Source: Sphingobium sp. CCH11-B1
GTDB taxonomy: Bacteria > Pseudomonadota > Alphaproteobacteria > Sphingomonadales > Sphingomonadaceae
Assembly (NCBI RefSeq): GCF_001556865.1
Contig: NZ_LSJY01000214.1
Coordinates: forward strand, 37,457-101,456
Direction of reading: 5' to 3'
DNA length: 64,000 nt
The stretch's first letter is position 1. Every line of letters begins with the position of its first letter. Below are positions 52,773 to 62,198 of the stretch, piece after piece. A program made the translations under genes and the position numbers. The notes below the pieces were generated by a model. The model was not told the DNA's origin. It saw only the letters and a program-made list of their open reading frames with translations, and ran no database searches.

Positions 52773-53432
52773 ATGGGCGATCGTTTCAATACCGTGGCGG
52801 GCTGGGCTTTGTTTGCGGGGATCATCGCATTGGGCGGTGGGATCGTCAGTTCCAAATATTTCGAGGGCCACCGGCCCGAAAAGATGGGCTATGCGATCGA
52901 AGGCGTGGAAGCAGAAGGCGAAGGCGCTGCAAGCGGCCCGGGCCTCAACACGCTGCTGGCCAGCGCCGATGTCGCGGCGGGCGAGAAGGTCTTTGCCAAG
53001 TGCGCCGCGTGCCACACCGTCAACCAGGGCGGCGCGAACGGCATCGGCCCGAACCTTTATGCCACGGTCGGCGAACCGATCGGCCAGGGCAAGGGCGGCT
53101 TCGCTTTCTCCGACGCGCTCAAGAGCAAGGGCGGCGCCTGGACCTTCGAGAATCTGGACCATTGGCTGACCAGCCCGCGCGAATTCGCGCCTGGCACCAA
53201 GATGACCTTTGCGGGCCTGGGCAACCCGGCAGACCGCGCCAACCTGATCGCCTGGCTCAACACGCAGGGTTCCAACCTGCCGCTGCCCGCCGCCGACGCC
53301 GCCCCGGCCGACGCGAGCGCCACGGCGGAGGAAGCCGCTGGCAACTCGACCAACGCGGCCGAAAGCGTCAACGGCACAGCGCCGGCCAACGCCGCGCCCG
53401 CCGGCGGTCCGGCCGCGCCCAAGAGCGAATGA
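52773..53432 (+). CDS. Membrane-anchored c-type cytochrome (CycM-like)
   Basis: The 219-residue protein has an uncleaved N-terminal helix (VAGWALFAGIIALGGGIV) and one class I cytochrome c domain with the haem motif KCAACHTVN and the Met ligand in GTKMTFAGL. It would carry electrons from the bc1 complex to a terminal oxidase, as CycM does in Bradyrhizobium. The C-terminal 60 residues are an Ala/Asn/Pro-rich tail of low complexity, which is unusual for the family. Confidence 0.92.
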   Translation: MGDRFNTVAGWALFAGIIALGGGIVSSKYFEGHRPEKMGYAIEGVEAEGEGAASGPGLNTLLASADVAAGEKVFAKCAACHTVNQGGANGIGPNLYATVGEPIGQGKGGFAFSDALKSKGGAWTFENLDHWLTSPREFAPGTKMTFAGLGNPADRANLIAWLNTQGSNLPLPAADAAPADASATAEEAAGNSTNAAESVNGTAPANAAPAGGPAAPKSE

Positions 53433-53515
53433 GCGGACATCCGGCGGCCTTCCTTTGATCACGAACGGCGACACACCCGCAATCGCGCAGCCGATTCGAT
53501 AGTGGCAGGACGCCC

Positions 53516-54073
53516 ATGACGCCGGAAGATCTGCTCGTTTCCACCTGCGCACCGATGTTGCGCACCCTGTCCGCCTGGCTCGACAAGGCGCGGGCGCAGG
53601 AGGGCGTGGATGCAAAAGCGCTGCTCGCTGCCCGGCTGGCACCGGACATGTTCCCGCTAGCGACGCAAGTGCGCTTCGCCTGCGTCCAGGCCCAGGAGGG
53701 GATGCACCGGCTGAAGGGCGAGGATTTCCCAGCGCCGTTGATCGACCTGCTGAACGAGGCCCGCAATGCCGGCGACCGGCCCGGCACCCTGGCGGACGCG
53801 CAGGCGCGAATCGCGCAGACGCTGGCCTTGCTGGACGCGTTCGCGCCAGCGGGCGGCGATCCGCAGCGGCCGATTGCCCATGCGCTGCCCATCGGCATGA
53901 CGTTCGATCTGACAGCCGATCAATATGTCCGCGACTGGGTGCTGGCCCAGTTCTATTTCCATGTGATGATCGCCTATGCGATCCTGCGCGCGCAGGGCGT
54001 GGCGCTCGGCAAGGGTGATTATGTGGCCCATATGCTGCCCTTCCTCCGCCCCACCGCGACGCAGGAGTCGTGA
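53516..54073 (+). CDS. DUF1993 family protein
   Basis: The 185-residue helical protein contains AAPDMFPLATQVR-like (here RLAPDMFPLATQVRF) and LPIGMTFDLTADQYVRDW, then FYFHVMIAYAILRAQGV, the DUF1993 pattern related to the DinB four-helix bundle. The function is unknown. It lies between the cytochrome gene and the queuosine transporter, with 83 and 50 bases to its neighbours. Confidence 0.88.
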   Translation: MTPEDLLVSTCAPMLRTLSAWLDKARAQEGVDAKALLAARLAPDMFPLATQVRFACVQAQEGMHRLKGEDFPAPLIDLLNEARNAGDRPGTLADAQARIAQTLALLDAFAPAGGDPQRPIAHALPIGMTFDLTADQYVRDWVLAQFYFHVMIAYAILRAQGVALGKGDYVAHMLPFLRPTATQES

Positions 54074-54123
54074 GCAGCGGTCCTCCCCTTCCCCCATCGC
54101 GTGAATCCCGATAAGGCGCGGCG

Positions 54124-54801
54124 ATGACTTCGACGCCCGCGCCCATCAGCCGCTCGCTCTTCTTTTTCTCGATCTTCTATGGCGGCATGGTCTGCATCGC
54201 GGGCGTGCTGGGGAACAAGCAGGTCGCCCTGGGTCCGCTGTCCGGCATCGGGCCGATGGTCGGACTGGGACCGCTGGCGGTGGAGGCCGGCATCTTCGCC
54301 TTCCTGCTGCTGGTGACGATTTCCAGCGCCGTGGCGGAACTGCATGGGCGAGCGGTCGCCAATCGGCTGGTGCAGATCGGCTTCCTGCCGCTGATCGCGT
54401 CCATCCTGCTGTCGATCGTCGTGCTGGCCGCACCGGCCGCGGGCGACATGGACCCGAAGCGCGCGGAAGCCTTTGCCATGATGATGGGGGGCACGCCGCG
54501 CATCTGGGCGGGCGGGATCGTCGCCTACGGCATTTCCCAGACGCTGAACGTGACGTTGTTCGCAGCGCTCAAGGGGCGCGAAGGCGGACGGCTGCTGTGG
54601 TTCCGGGCGGCACTGGCCAGCATCCTGTCCCAGATCGTCGATACCCTCCTGTTCGTCAGCATCGCCTTTTACGGGGTGTTCCCGATCGGCGAATTGCTGC
54701 TGGGCCAGATGCTGGCGAAGGTCGTCCTGTCAGCGTTGCTGGTGCCGCCGGTCATCTACCTGCTGGTGGGACTGGGCAAGCGGCTGGATGCCCGCCGCTG
54801 A
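54124..54801 (+). CDS. Queuosine precursor transporter (YhhQ/VUT family)
   Basis: The 225-residue membrane protein has about six helices and the family features ISSAVAELHGRAVANRLVQIG and LASILSQIVDTLLFVSIAFYG. YhhQ imports preQ0/preQ1 for tRNA queuosine synthesis. No queuosine genes or preQ1 riboswitch are adjacent. It is followed by an AT-rich palindromic stretch. Confidence 0.9.
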   Translation: MTSTPAPISRSLFFFSIFYGGMVCIAGVLGNKQVALGPLSGIGPMVGLGPLAVEAGIFAFLLLVTISSAVAELHGRAVANRLVQIGFLPLIASILLSIVVLAAPAAGDMDPKRAEAFAMMMGGTPRIWAGGIVAYGISQTLNVTLFAALKGREGGRLLWFRAALASILSQIVDTLLFVSIAFYGVFPIGELLLGQMLAKVVLSALLVPPVIYLLVGLGKRLDARR

Positions 54802-54842
54802 CGATTAACGCGACAGCGAAGTAGACAGCCAAATGGCTGGAT

Positions 54843-54883
54843 ATATCGGTAGTTAGCTAACTAATGATATTTACTATCGATAT
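54843..54883. promoter_or_regulatory. AT-rich overlapping palindromes upstream of argB
   Basis: A perfect 14-base palindrome TAGTTAGCTAACTA at 54850-54863 overlaps an 11-base inverted repeat (10 of 11 matching), ATATCGGTAGT at 54843-54853 and ACTATCGATAT at 54873-54883. It lies in a marked AT-rich island about 160-200 bases before argB. The rest of 54802-55044 shows no gene. Confidence 0.5.
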
Positions 54884-55044
54884 TTCAATGGCTTATTTTC
54901 CGAATCACGCCGGCGCATGATGGCTTTGCCCGGCAATTCGCGGATAAATTGGGCAAAAGGTCATCGTTGCGTGCGCTCTTTGCGTACCGAATCGCGGCAG
55001 TGGCGAACTTGCAGCCTTGTCCATATGGCCGTATGCGCGCGCGC

Positions 55045-55950
55045 ATGAACAGCAAGCACGCCCCAGATCCCGCGCTCCTCGCCAAGGCCGAAGTCCTGGT
55101 CGAGGCCCTGCCCTATATGCAGCGTTATGCGGGCAAGACCTTCGTCGTCAAATATGGCGGTCATGCGATGGGCGACCCGGAAGCCGCGCGCGACTTCGCC
55201 GAGGATGTCGTGCTGATGAAGGCCGTCGGCATCAACGTGGTCGTCGTCCATGGCGGCGGGCCGCAGATCGGCGCGATGCTCAAGAAGCTGGGCGTCGAAT
55301 CGCAGTTCGTGGGCGGGCTGCGCGTGACCGACGCCGAAACCGCGAAGATCGCCGAAATGGTGCTGGCAGGATCGATCAACAAGGAAATCGTCGGCTGGAT
55401 CGCAGGCGCAGGTGGCCGCGCGGTCGGCATTTCGGGCAAGGATGGCGGCCTCGTCATCTGCGAAAAGGTGCTGGGCAAGCGTGAGGCGGACCCCAACAGC
55501 GGTATCGAGCGCAATGTCGACCTGGGCTTCGTGGGCGATCCCGTGTCGGTCGACCGCTCCATCCTCGACACGCTGACGCAGAGCGGCATCATTCCGGTGG
55601 TGGCCCCCGTGGGCATCGGCGCGGACGGCCATACCTATAATGTGAACGCCGACACGATGGCTGGCGCGATCGCGGCGGAACTGAAGGCGTCGCGCTTCTT
55701 CCTGCTGACCGACGTGGCCGGCGTGCTGGACAAGCAGGGTCAGTTGATGACCGATCTCGACCCCGCCGGCATCCATGAACTGGAGACGGACGGCACGATC
55801 AGCGGCGGCATGATCCCGAAGCTGGAAACCTGCGTGCGCGCGGTGGAGGGCGGCGTGGACGCGGCCGTGATCCTGGACGGGCGGGTGCCCCACGCAATGC
55901 TGCTGGAAATCTTCACCGACCGCGGCGCGGGTACGCTGGTTCGGAAATAA
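55045..55950 (+). CDS. argB: Acetylglutamate kinase
   Basis: ArgB phosphorylates N-acetylglutamate, the second step of arginine synthesis. The 301-residue protein has [39 protein letters not shown] and [11 protein letters not shown], with the C-terminal [19 protein letters not shown]. The ATG at 55045 ([12 protein letters not shown]) fits the family; an ATG at 55033 adds four residues. The following 272 bases up to yggT hold no gene that can be supported. Confidence 0.96.
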   Translation: MNSKHAPDPALLAKAEVLVEALPYMQRYAGKTFVVKYGGHAMGDPEAARDFAEDVVLMKAVGINVVVVHGGGPQIGAMLKKLGVESQFVGGLRVTDAETAKIAEMVLAGSINKEIVGWIAGAGGRAVGISGKDGGLVICEKVLGKREADPNSGIERNVDLGFVGDPVSVDRSILDTLTQSGIIPVVAPVGIGADGHTYNVNADTMAGAIAAELKASRFFLLTDVAGVLDKQGQLMTDLDPAGIHELETDGTISGGMIPKLETCVRAVEGGVDAAVILDGRVPHAMLLEIFTDRGAGTLVRK

Positions 55951-56223
55951 GGCGCGGGGCGGCGGCCGGCGAGCGGCGGCGCCATGGAATCGGCGGTCGC
56001 GTTGCGCCTTCGGCCGGGGATGGATGGCGCCATCGATGCTGAAACACGATCGGCTTGACGGTGGAAGAAGGCCGAGGCCCGGCGCCATTCCGCAGGCCGG
56101 ACATGGCTCCTCCCCTCTCCTGCCGACGCCCACGCGTCGTTCGCAGAAATAAGCCGCATGGGCCGCTTGTCGCGCAGGGGCAGCGTCGGCTAGAGCGGCA
56201 GGACGTGCTTATCGGAGATCGCC

Positions 56224-56511
56224 GTGGCCTACGCGCTGTACCAGATTATCGACATCCTGCTGACCGTCCTGCTGTGGATCATCATCGCGCACGGGATCAT
56301 GAGCTGGCTGGTGGGCTTCAACGTCGTCAACCTGTCCAACGATTTCGTCCGCGCGGTCTGGACCGCGCTCGACCGCATCACCGCGCCCATCTACGCCCCG
56401 ATCCGCCGCATCATGCCGGATCTGGGCGCGCTCGACCTGTCGCCGATGGTCGTTCTGATCGGCATCCTCATCATCCGCCGCGCGATCCTGCCGCCGCTGT
56501 TCCTGATGTGA
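56224..56511 (+). CDS. YggT family membrane protein
   Basis: The 95-residue protein has two membrane helices with the conserved loop RITAPIYAPIRRIMPDLGALDLSP (in part: TAPIYAPIRRIMP). YggT proteins are implicated in osmotic tolerance and in cell division or photosystem assembly in other bacteria. The start is a GTG. Its stop overlaps the GTG start of the next gene (GTGA). Confidence 0.92.
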   Translation: MAYALYQIIDILLTVLLWIIIAHGIMSWLVGFNVVNLSNDFVRAVWTALDRITAPIYAPIRRIMPDLGALDLSPMVVLIGILIIRRAILPPLFLM

Positions 56512-56831
56512 CCGCCTGGCGCATAACCGGCGGCGACATGCTGGTCGGCATTCGCCTGACGCCCGGTGCGGCGCGCGAGGGACTGGGTGGCCGCTGGACT
56601 GACGAGGCGGGTGCGTGCTGGCTGGCCGCCCGCGTCCGCGCGGTGCCGGAAAAAGGCAAGGCGAACGCCGCGCTCATCGCCCTTCTCGCCGATGCGCTGG
56701 ACTGGCCCAAGGGGGCGATTTCGCTGGAATCGGGCGACACCAACCGGCTAAAGCGATTGCGGATCGCCGGCGCGGCCCGCGATGCGGCGCGCCTATCGCC
56801 GCTCCTCCAGACCTGGGTAGATATGACATGA
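56508..56831 (+). CDS. DUF167 (YggU) family protein
   Basis: The 107-residue protein has the compact DUF167 fold: [32 protein letters not shown] and [16 protein letters not shown]. Its function is unknown. The start GTG at 56508 overlaps yggT, and the stop overlaps folD (ATGA). The yggT-yggU neighbourhood is conserved in many proteobacteria. Confidence 0.92.
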   Translation: MTAWRITGGDMLVGIRLTPGAAREGLGGRWTDEAGACWLAARVRAVPEKGKANAALIALLADALDWPKGAISLESGDTNRLKRLRIAGAARDAARLSPLLQTWVDMT

Positions 56832-57721
56832 CCATCGGCAAGATCATCGACGGCAAGGCGTTCGCGGCCGGGCTGCGCGACAAGGTGGCCGAGGGCGTCT
56901 CCGCCTTTGTCGAGCGGACGGGACGCAAGCCGGGCCTTGCCGTCGTCCTGGTGGGCGAAGATCCGGCGAGCAGCGTCTATGTCCGCTCCAAGGGCAAGAT
57001 GACCGTCGCGGTTGGCATGGAGAGTTTCGAGTTCAAGCGGCCCGACAGCATCGGGGAAGACGATCTGCTCGACCTGATCGAGGAACTCAACCAGGACGAG
57101 CGGGTGGACGGCATCCTGGTCCAGCTGCCGCTGCCCCGCCATATCGACGAGGCGGCCGTGATCGGCGCGATCGATCCCGCCAAGGATGTCGATGGATTCC
57201 ACGTGGTGAACGCCGGCCGGCTGGCGACTGGCCAGGAAGCGCTGGTCCCTTGCACGCCGATGGGCTGCATCCTGCTGTTGAAGGACGAACTGGGCGACCT
57301 GAGCGGCAAGGAGGCCGTGGTTGTGGGCCGGTCCAACATCGTAGGCAAGCCGATGGCGCAACTGTTGCTGGCGGAGAATGCCACCGTCACCATCGCGCAC
57401 AGCCGCACCCATGACCTCGCCAGCGTGGTCCATCGCGCCGACATCGTCGTGGCGGCGGTGGGCCGGGCCGAAATGGTACGGGGCGAATGGATCAAGCCGG
57501 GCGCGACGGTGATCGACGTCGGCATCAACCGCGTGGCCGATACGGAGGACGGCAAGAGCCGGATCGTCGGGGACGTCGCGACGGCGGAGGCGCTGTCCCA
57601 CGTCCGCGCGATCACCCCGGTCCCCGGCGGCGTCGGACCGATGACCATCGCGGTGCTGCTGCGCAACACGCTGGTCGCGGCGCATGCGCGGGCAGGCCTT
57701 GCCAAGCCGGAGGGGCTGTGA
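56828..57721 (+). CDS. folD: Methylenetetrahydrofolate dehydrogenase / cyclohydrolase
   Basis: FolD interconverts methylene-, methenyl- and formyl-tetrahydrofolate. The 297-residue protein has the catalytic [24 protein letters not shown] and [18 protein letters not shown], with [17 protein letters not shown] near the end. The ATG at 56828 overlaps DUF167 by 4 bases, and the stop overlaps the next GTG start. Confidence 0.97.
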   Translation: MTIGKIIDGKAFAAGLRDKVAEGVSAFVERTGRKPGLAVVLVGEDPASSVYVRSKGKMTVAVGMESFEFKRPDSIGEDDLLDLIEELNQDERVDGILVQLPLPRHIDEAAVIGAIDPAKDVDGFHVVNAGRLATGQEALVPCTPMGCILLLKDELGDLSGKEAVVVGRSNIVGKPMAQLLLAENATVTIAHSRTHDLASVVHRADIVVAAVGRAEMVRGEWIKPGATVIDVGINRVADTEDGKSRIVGDVATAEALSHVRAITPVPGGVGPMTIAVLLRNTLVAAHARAGLAKPEGL

Positions 57722-58368
57722 CCCCCGCCCGGCTGGCTCTGCTGGCGGTCGGGATCGTGGCGCTGGTCGCCGCGCGGCCGCCGCTGCGCTTCTCCCCCGA
57801 TCCCAGCAGCGTGATCGCGGCGGAGATCGCCTTCAACCGTCTGGCGCAGCAGAAGGGGCAATGGACCGCTTTCCGCGAGACGGCGGCGGACGACGCGGTG
57901 ATGTTCGTTCCGCACAAGGTGGTCGCGCGCGACTGGCTGAAGAAGAAGGCCGATCCCCCGGCCTCCGTCACCTGGTCGCCGTCCATCGTCTATGTGTCGT
58001 GCGGCGGCAGCCTGGCGGCGAGCACCGGCAACTGGAAGCGGCCGGACGGGTCGGTCGGCTATTTCACCACCATCTGGCGGCGCGACAAGAAGGGTGCGTG
58101 GAAATGGGTGCTGGACCATGGCGATACGCTGAGCACCGCACGGCCAGCGCCGGATTTCCTGACCGGCAAGGTCGCGACGTGCAAGCGGAGCGCGCCACCC
58201 CCGCCTCCCCCGCCCGGAACCAAGCCCGGCGACATGCCGCCGCCGGCCGACGAGAGCCTGATCTGGTCGGCCGACGTCGCCCCGGACAATAGCCGGCGCG
58301 TGATGGTGAAGATGTGGACCGGCGAGACGTATGAAACGGTGATCGACGACAAGGTTGGCGCATCATGA
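57718..58368 (+). CDS. Exported NTF2-like (DUF4440/SnoaL-like) protein
   Basis: The 216-residue protein starts with a GTG and a hydrophobic leader ([17 protein letters not shown]). The domain [25 protein letters not shown] and [19 protein letters not shown] are typical of NTF2-like folds that bind small molecules. A run of seven prolines ([11 protein letters not shown]) precedes a C-terminal segment. The function is unknown. It is translationally coupled between folD and marC. Confidence 0.72.
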   Translation: MTPARLALLAVGIVALVAARPPLRFSPDPSSVIAAEIAFNRLAQQKGQWTAFRETAADDAVMFVPHKVVARDWLKKKADPPASVTWSPSIVYVSCGGSLAASTGNWKRPDGSVGYFTTIWRRDKKGAWKWVLDHGDTLSTARPAPDFLTGKVATCKRSAPPPPPPPGTKPGDMPPPADESLIWSADVAPDNSRRVMVKMWTGETYETVIDDKVGAS

Positions 58369-58982
58369 TGGCGCTATTCCTCTCCGCCTTCGTCACCCTG
58401 TTCGTGGTGATCGATCCGCCCGGCTGCGCCCCCATCTACGCCAGCCTGACAACCGGGGCGACCCAAGCACAGCGACGTGCGATGGCGATCCGCGCGGTCG
58501 GCATCGCGACAGCGATCCTGCTGGTCTTCGCACTGTGGGGCAAGCAGTTGCTGGGCGTACTGGGCATTCAGCTTGACAGTTTCCGCATCGCGGGCGGCGT
58601 GATGCTGTTCATCATCGCGATGGACATGGTGTTCGAGAAGCGGACGCAGCGCCGTGAGGACCGCGCGCAGAAGATCGCCGAGACGCCGGAGGTGGAGGAT
58701 GTCTCCGTCTTCCCAATGGCCATGCCGATGATCGCGGGTCCGGGCTCCATTGCGACGGTCATGCTGCTGATGTCGCGGGCCGATGGCTTTGCCGAACGCG
58801 GCGTGGTGCTGGGCGCGGTGATGCTGACGCTGGTGCTGATGCTGGGATCGCTGCTGGCGGCGGGGCCGATCATGGCCCTTCTGGGCGCGAAGATCGAAGC
58901 GGTCATCACCCGCCTGCTGGGCGTCCTGCTCGCGGCGCTGGCGGCACAGTTTGTGATCGACGGGATCAAGGCCAGTTTTTAG
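58365..58982 (+). CDS. MarC family integral membrane protein
   Basis: The 205-residue protein has six helices and MarC motifs FVVIDPPGCAPIYASLT, FRIAGGVMLFIIAMDM and PMAMPMIAGPGSIATVMLL. MarC was named from an E. coli resistance locus, but the transported substrate is unknown. The start overlaps the previous gene by 4 bases, and the stop overlaps the convergent DUF4188 gene by 4 bases. Confidence 0.92.
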   Translation: MMALFLSAFVTLFVVIDPPGCAPIYASLTTGATQAQRRAMAIRAVGIATAILLVFALWGKQLLGVLGIQLDSFRIAGGVMLFIIAMDMVFEKRTQRREDRAQKIAETPEVEDVSVFPMAMPMIAGPGSIATVMLLMSRADGFAERGVVLGAVMLTLVLMLGSLLAAGPIMALLGAKIEAVITRLLGVLLAALAAQFVIDGIKASF

Positions 58983-59434
58983 GCCCTCGCGCGCCGCTCC
59001 ATCCGGGCGCGGGCGGTGAGGAAGGGTCCGGTGGGATCAAGCGGCGGAGCGAAGCGGCCAAAGCCCATTGGGGCAGGCAGGTTGGCGTAGAGCGCCTCCA
59101 TCGCGCCGCTGCGCGCGTAGGTTTCGTGCCAGAAGCCCGCACCGTTGCTGAGCTTGGCAAAATCCCGCCACCAGTGCGAATGCGGCGCGGAGCGGGTGAA
59201 GCGCTCCAGGCTGTCAAGGTCGCGCCAATATTGGCGGATGCCGACATGGTTGAGCGCGAACAGGCATTGTTCGTGCGCCAGCAACCCATCGGGCGGCGCG
59301 TCCTGGATCGCGCGCAGCCCCTGGCCGATACCCATGAGCGACAGGAAGCCGCGCCAGTTCGACACGCGAAAACCCAGCATGATGACGATAAGGTCGGGAT
59401 AAGCGGTGAGGTCCACGGACTGTCGGGATTGCAT
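58979..59434 (-). CDS. DUF4188 monooxygenase-like protein
   Basis: The 151-residue protein has the DUF4188 pattern: NHVGIRQYWRDLDSLERF, then HSHWWRDF and GFWHETYARSGAMEALYAN. It resembles phenylacetaldoxime-dehydratase-like or haem-binding ferredoxin-like folds. The function is unknown. It is divergent from a TetR gene across a clear operator, so it is probably induced by a small molecule. Confidence 0.82.
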   Translation of the reverse strand: MQSRQSVDLTAYPDLIVIMLGFRVSNWRGFLSLMGIGQGLRAIQDAPPDGLLAHEQCLFALNHVGIRQYWRDLDSLERFTRSAPHSHWWRDFAKLSNGAGFWHETYARSGAMEALYANLPAPMGFGRFAPPLDPTGPFLTARARMERRARA

Positions 59435-59449
59435 CGACTCGCTCCTTGC

Positions 59450-59493
59450 TGTTTATGGTGTAAACATAGCAGTCGATGAGTACAGTGTAAACA
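59450..59493. promoter_or_regulatory. TetR operator: TGTTTA-N5-TAAACA plus a second TGTAAACA
   Basis: A perfect inverted repeat TGTTTA (59450-59455) and TAAACA (59461-59466) lies between the divergent DUF4188 and TetR genes. A second copy of TGTAAACA at 59486-59493 overlaps the TetR ATG. The arrangement suits repression of both genes. Confidence 0.7.
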
Positions 59494-60053
59494 TGCCCGA
59501 AGGTGACAGGTCTCAGGCGGCGGCTCCGCTGCACGACAGGCTGGTGGATTGCGCGCTCGCGCTTCTGGAACGGGGCGAAGCAGACGTCAGCCTGCGCGCG
59601 GTGGCGCGAGCGGCGGGCGTTTCCGCCATGGCCCCCTATCGGCATTTTTCCGACAAGAGCGCGCTGATGGCCGCGGTCGCGCTGCGCGGCTTTGCGATGA
59701 TGGAGGCGGAGGCGGCAAACGCGGATCGCGGCGACGATGCGGCGGCGGCGCTGACGGCGCAGGGTCTGTCCTATATCGCCTTTGCCCGCGCGCATCCGGC
59801 GCTGTTCCGGCTGATGTTCGCTGATGATGCGGGCATGACGTTGCCCCACGACAATTGCAAGGGCGGCTATGCGCTGATGGCGCGGCGAGTGGAGCAGCTC
59901 GCGCCGGATCGGGCGGAGGCGGGCGCGCTCGCCTGCTGGGGGTTGGTCCACGGCCTCGCCACGCTGGCGCTAGACGGCAGGTTGCCGCCCGATCCGGCGG
60001 GGGAACGGGCGGCGCTGGACCTGATGGCGCGGGCGCTCGCGGCCCGCGCCTGA
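59493..60053 (+). CDS. TetR-family regulator beside DUF4188
   Basis: The 186-residue protein starts MPEGDRSQAAAPLHDRL and has the helix-turn-helix DVSLRAVARAAGVSAMAPYRHF and a TetR_C_33-like (WHG-type) domain with ARAHPALFRLMFAD. The ATG at 59493 sits in the second operator repeat; the frame is open upstream to 59406 but would run through the operator. It probably controls the divergent DUF4188 gene and itself. Confidence 0.85.
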   Translation: MPEGDRSQAAAPLHDRLVDCALALLERGEADVSLRAVARAAGVSAMAPYRHFSDKSALMAAVALRGFAMMEAEAANADRGDDAAAALTAQGLSYIAFARAHPALFRLMFADDAGMTLPHDNCKGGYALMARRVEQLAPDRAEAGALACWGLVHGLATLALDGRLPPDPAGERAALDLMARALAARA

Positions 60054-60059
60054 GATGGA

Positions 60060-60743
60060 TCAGCTGCGCACATCGCTTTCGGTGACGGGCGCGATCTTGA
60101 TTTCGACGCGGCGGTTGGCGGCCTTCCCTTCCTCCGTCGCGTTGGAGGCGATCGGCTGCGTCTCGCCAAAGCCGCGAGTCGCAATGCGGGCCGACTGGAC
60201 ACCCTTGCCCACCAGATAATTGGCGACCGACTGCGCGCGCCGTTCCGACAGCGTCTGGTTATAGGCATCCGACCCGTCGCTGTCGGTGTGGCCATAAACG
60301 TCGATATAGGTTTTGGGATATTGGGACAGGACCGACGCGACATCGTTCAGCGTCGGTTGGAACTGCGGCTGCACGTCCGCCTTGTCATAGGCGAAGGTGA
60401 TGCCCGAGGGCATGCGCAGCAGGAGGTTGTCGCCGTCCCGGATCACGTCGACGCCAGTGCCGGCGGTATCCTCCCGCAACTTGCGTTCCTGCGCGTCCAT
60501 ATAGGCGCCGATGCCCGCGCCCGCGACGGCGCCGATGCCAGCGCCCAGGATCTTTTCGGTCCGGTCGCGGCGGCCGCCGACCAGATCGCCCAGCAGATAG
60601 CCGCCCAGCGCGCCGCCGATGCCGCCGATCGCCGCCTTCGACACGCGTCGCTCGCCCGTGTTGGGATCGGTCGTGCAGGCGGCTGTGGTGGCGAGCATGG
60701 CAGCGAGGCCAGCCACGCCGATGATGCGGTGAGAAATCTTCAT
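60060..60743 (-). CDS. OmpA-family peptidoglycan-binding lipoprotein (YiaD-like)
   Basis: The 227-residue protein has a lipobox in MLATTAACTTD, a Gly-rich glycine-zipper region (GGIGGALGGYLLGDLVGG, then GAGIGAVAGAGIGAYMD) and a C-terminal OmpA domain with YIDVYGHTDSDGSDAYNQ and LSERRAQSVANYL. It would tether the outer membrane to peptidoglycan. Its stop is 6 bases from the convergent TetR stop. Confidence 0.93.
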   Translation of the reverse strand: MKISHRIIGVAGLAAMLATTAACTTDPNTGERRVSKAAIGGIGGALGGYLLGDLVGGRRDRTEKILGAGIGAVAGAGIGAYMDAQERKLREDTAGTGVDVIRDGDNLLLRMPSGITFAYDKADVQPQFQPTLNDVASVLSQYPKTYIDVYGHTDSDGSDAYNQTLSERRAQSVANYLVGKGVQSARIATRGFGETQPIASNATEEGKAANRRVEIKIAPVTESDVRS

Positions 60744-60879
60744 GATGCGTGTCCCTTGTTATCGCGCTGCCGTCAAAAAGGCCGAGCGAACGGCTTTGTT
60801 CCACTCCCGAACTGAACTCTTGCTGATGGCGATGTTGTGAAATTGAAAGAATAGCGGTTATAGCGATTCGCTGACCGCC

Positions 60880-62196
60880 ATGGCCACGATCCCCCCACCC
60901 AATCCAACGCCCTTTCCCTGGGCAGACCTCGTCATCATCCTTGTGCTGGTGGCGATGAACGGCGTGTTCGCCATGTCCGAGCTGGCCGTCGTGTCCGCGC
61001 GCAAGCCCCGGCTGCAGGCGATGGAGAAGGCGGGGCGCAAGGGCGCGCGATCGGCGCTCGCGCTGGCCGCCGATCCCGGCAAGTTCCTGTCCACCGTCCA
61101 GATCGGCATTACCCTGATCGGCATCGGCACGGGCGCTTATTCAGGCGCGAGCCTGGGCGGGCCAGTGGGTCAGCGGCTCGCGGGCCTGGGCCTTTCCCCC
61201 AACCTGGCCGAAAATCTGGGTTTCGCGCTGGTGATTGGCCTTACCACCTACGCCTCGCTGATCGTCGGCGAACTGGTGCCCAAGCAATTCGCGCTGCGCG
61301 CGCCCGAACCCATCGCCATGTTCGTGGCCGGCCCCATGCAATGGATCGCGCGGGCAACCGCCCCCATCGTCTGGGTGCTGGACGCGTCGAGCAGCCTCAT
61401 CTTCAAGGCGCTGGGGCTGGCGCGGGAATCGGAAAGCCATGTGACGGCCGAGGAATTGCACCTGATCGTGGCGGAAGCCAGCCGGTCGGGCGTGATCGAG
61501 GAAAGCGAGCGCGCGATCATATCGGGCGTCGTGCGGCTGGCCGACCGGCCCGTGCGCGAGGTGATGACGCAGCGCATGGACGTCGACTGGATCGACATCG
61601 GCGCGGACGAGGAAACGATCCGCGCCAAGCTGCTGGCGACGCCGCACACCCGCCTGCCGGTGGGCCGGGGTTCGGTGGAGGACATTATCGGCATCGTGCA
61701 GGCGCGCGATATCATGACCGCGCTGTTCCGGGGCGAGCCGCTGGTGATGGAAACGCTGATGCGGCGCGCGGAGATCGTGCCCGATCAGGTCGATGCCATG
61801 GACGCGCTGGAAGTGCTGCGCAAATCCGATGTGCCGATAGTGATGGTCCATGACGAATATGGTCATTTCGAAGGGATCGTGACGCCCGCCGACCTGCTGT
61901 CCGCCATCGCGGGCCATTTTGCCTCCGACCGCGACGCCTATGACGAGCCGGACGTGGTGGAGCGCGAGGACGGCAGCCTGCTGGTGTCGGGCCAGATGCC
62001 GATCGACCAGCTGGCCGCACGGATCGACATCGACCTGTCGGAAGACCGCGATTATGCGACGGTCGCGGGCCATGTGCTGTGGTTGCTCAAGCGCCTGCCC
62101 GAAGTGGGCGACTTTGCCGAGGATCAGGGCTGGCGGTTCGAGATCGTCGATATGGACGGGCGCAAGATCGACAAGCTGCTGGTGGCGGCGCGCTGA
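60880..62196 (+). CDS. Hemolysin-family CorC/HlyC-type membrane protein (CNNM, CBS domains)
   Basis: The 438-residue protein has an N-terminal DUF21 membrane domain (MNGVFAMSELAVVSARKPRL and three or four helices), two CBS domains (REVMTQRMDVDWI to VQARDIMTALF, and PIVMVHDEYGHFEGIVTP), and a C-terminal CorC_HlyC domain (DGSLLVSGQMPIDQL). Such proteins take part in magnesium/cobalt export. It is followed by the kinase gene after 2 bases. Confidence 0.93.
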   Translation: MATIPPPNPTPFPWADLVIILVLVAMNGVFAMSELAVVSARKPRLQAMEKAGRKGARSALALAADPGKFLSTVQIGITLIGIGTGAYSGASLGGPVGQRLAGLGLSPNLAENLGFALVIGLTTYASLIVGELVPKQFALRAPEPIAMFVAGPMQWIARATAPIVWVLDASSSLIFKALGLARESESHVTAEELHLIVAEASRSGVIEESERAIISGVVRLADRPVREVMTQRMDVDWIDIGADEETIRAKLLATPHTRLPVGRGSVEDIIGIVQARDIMTALFRGEPLVMETLMRRAEIVPDQVDAMDALEVLRKSDVPIVMVHDEYGHFEGIVTPADLLSAIAGHFASDRDAYDEPDVVEREDGSLLVSGQMPIDQLAARIDIDLSEDRDYATVAGHVLWLLKRLPEVGDFAEDQGWRFEIVDMDGRKIDKLLVAAR

Positions 62197-62198
62197 CC

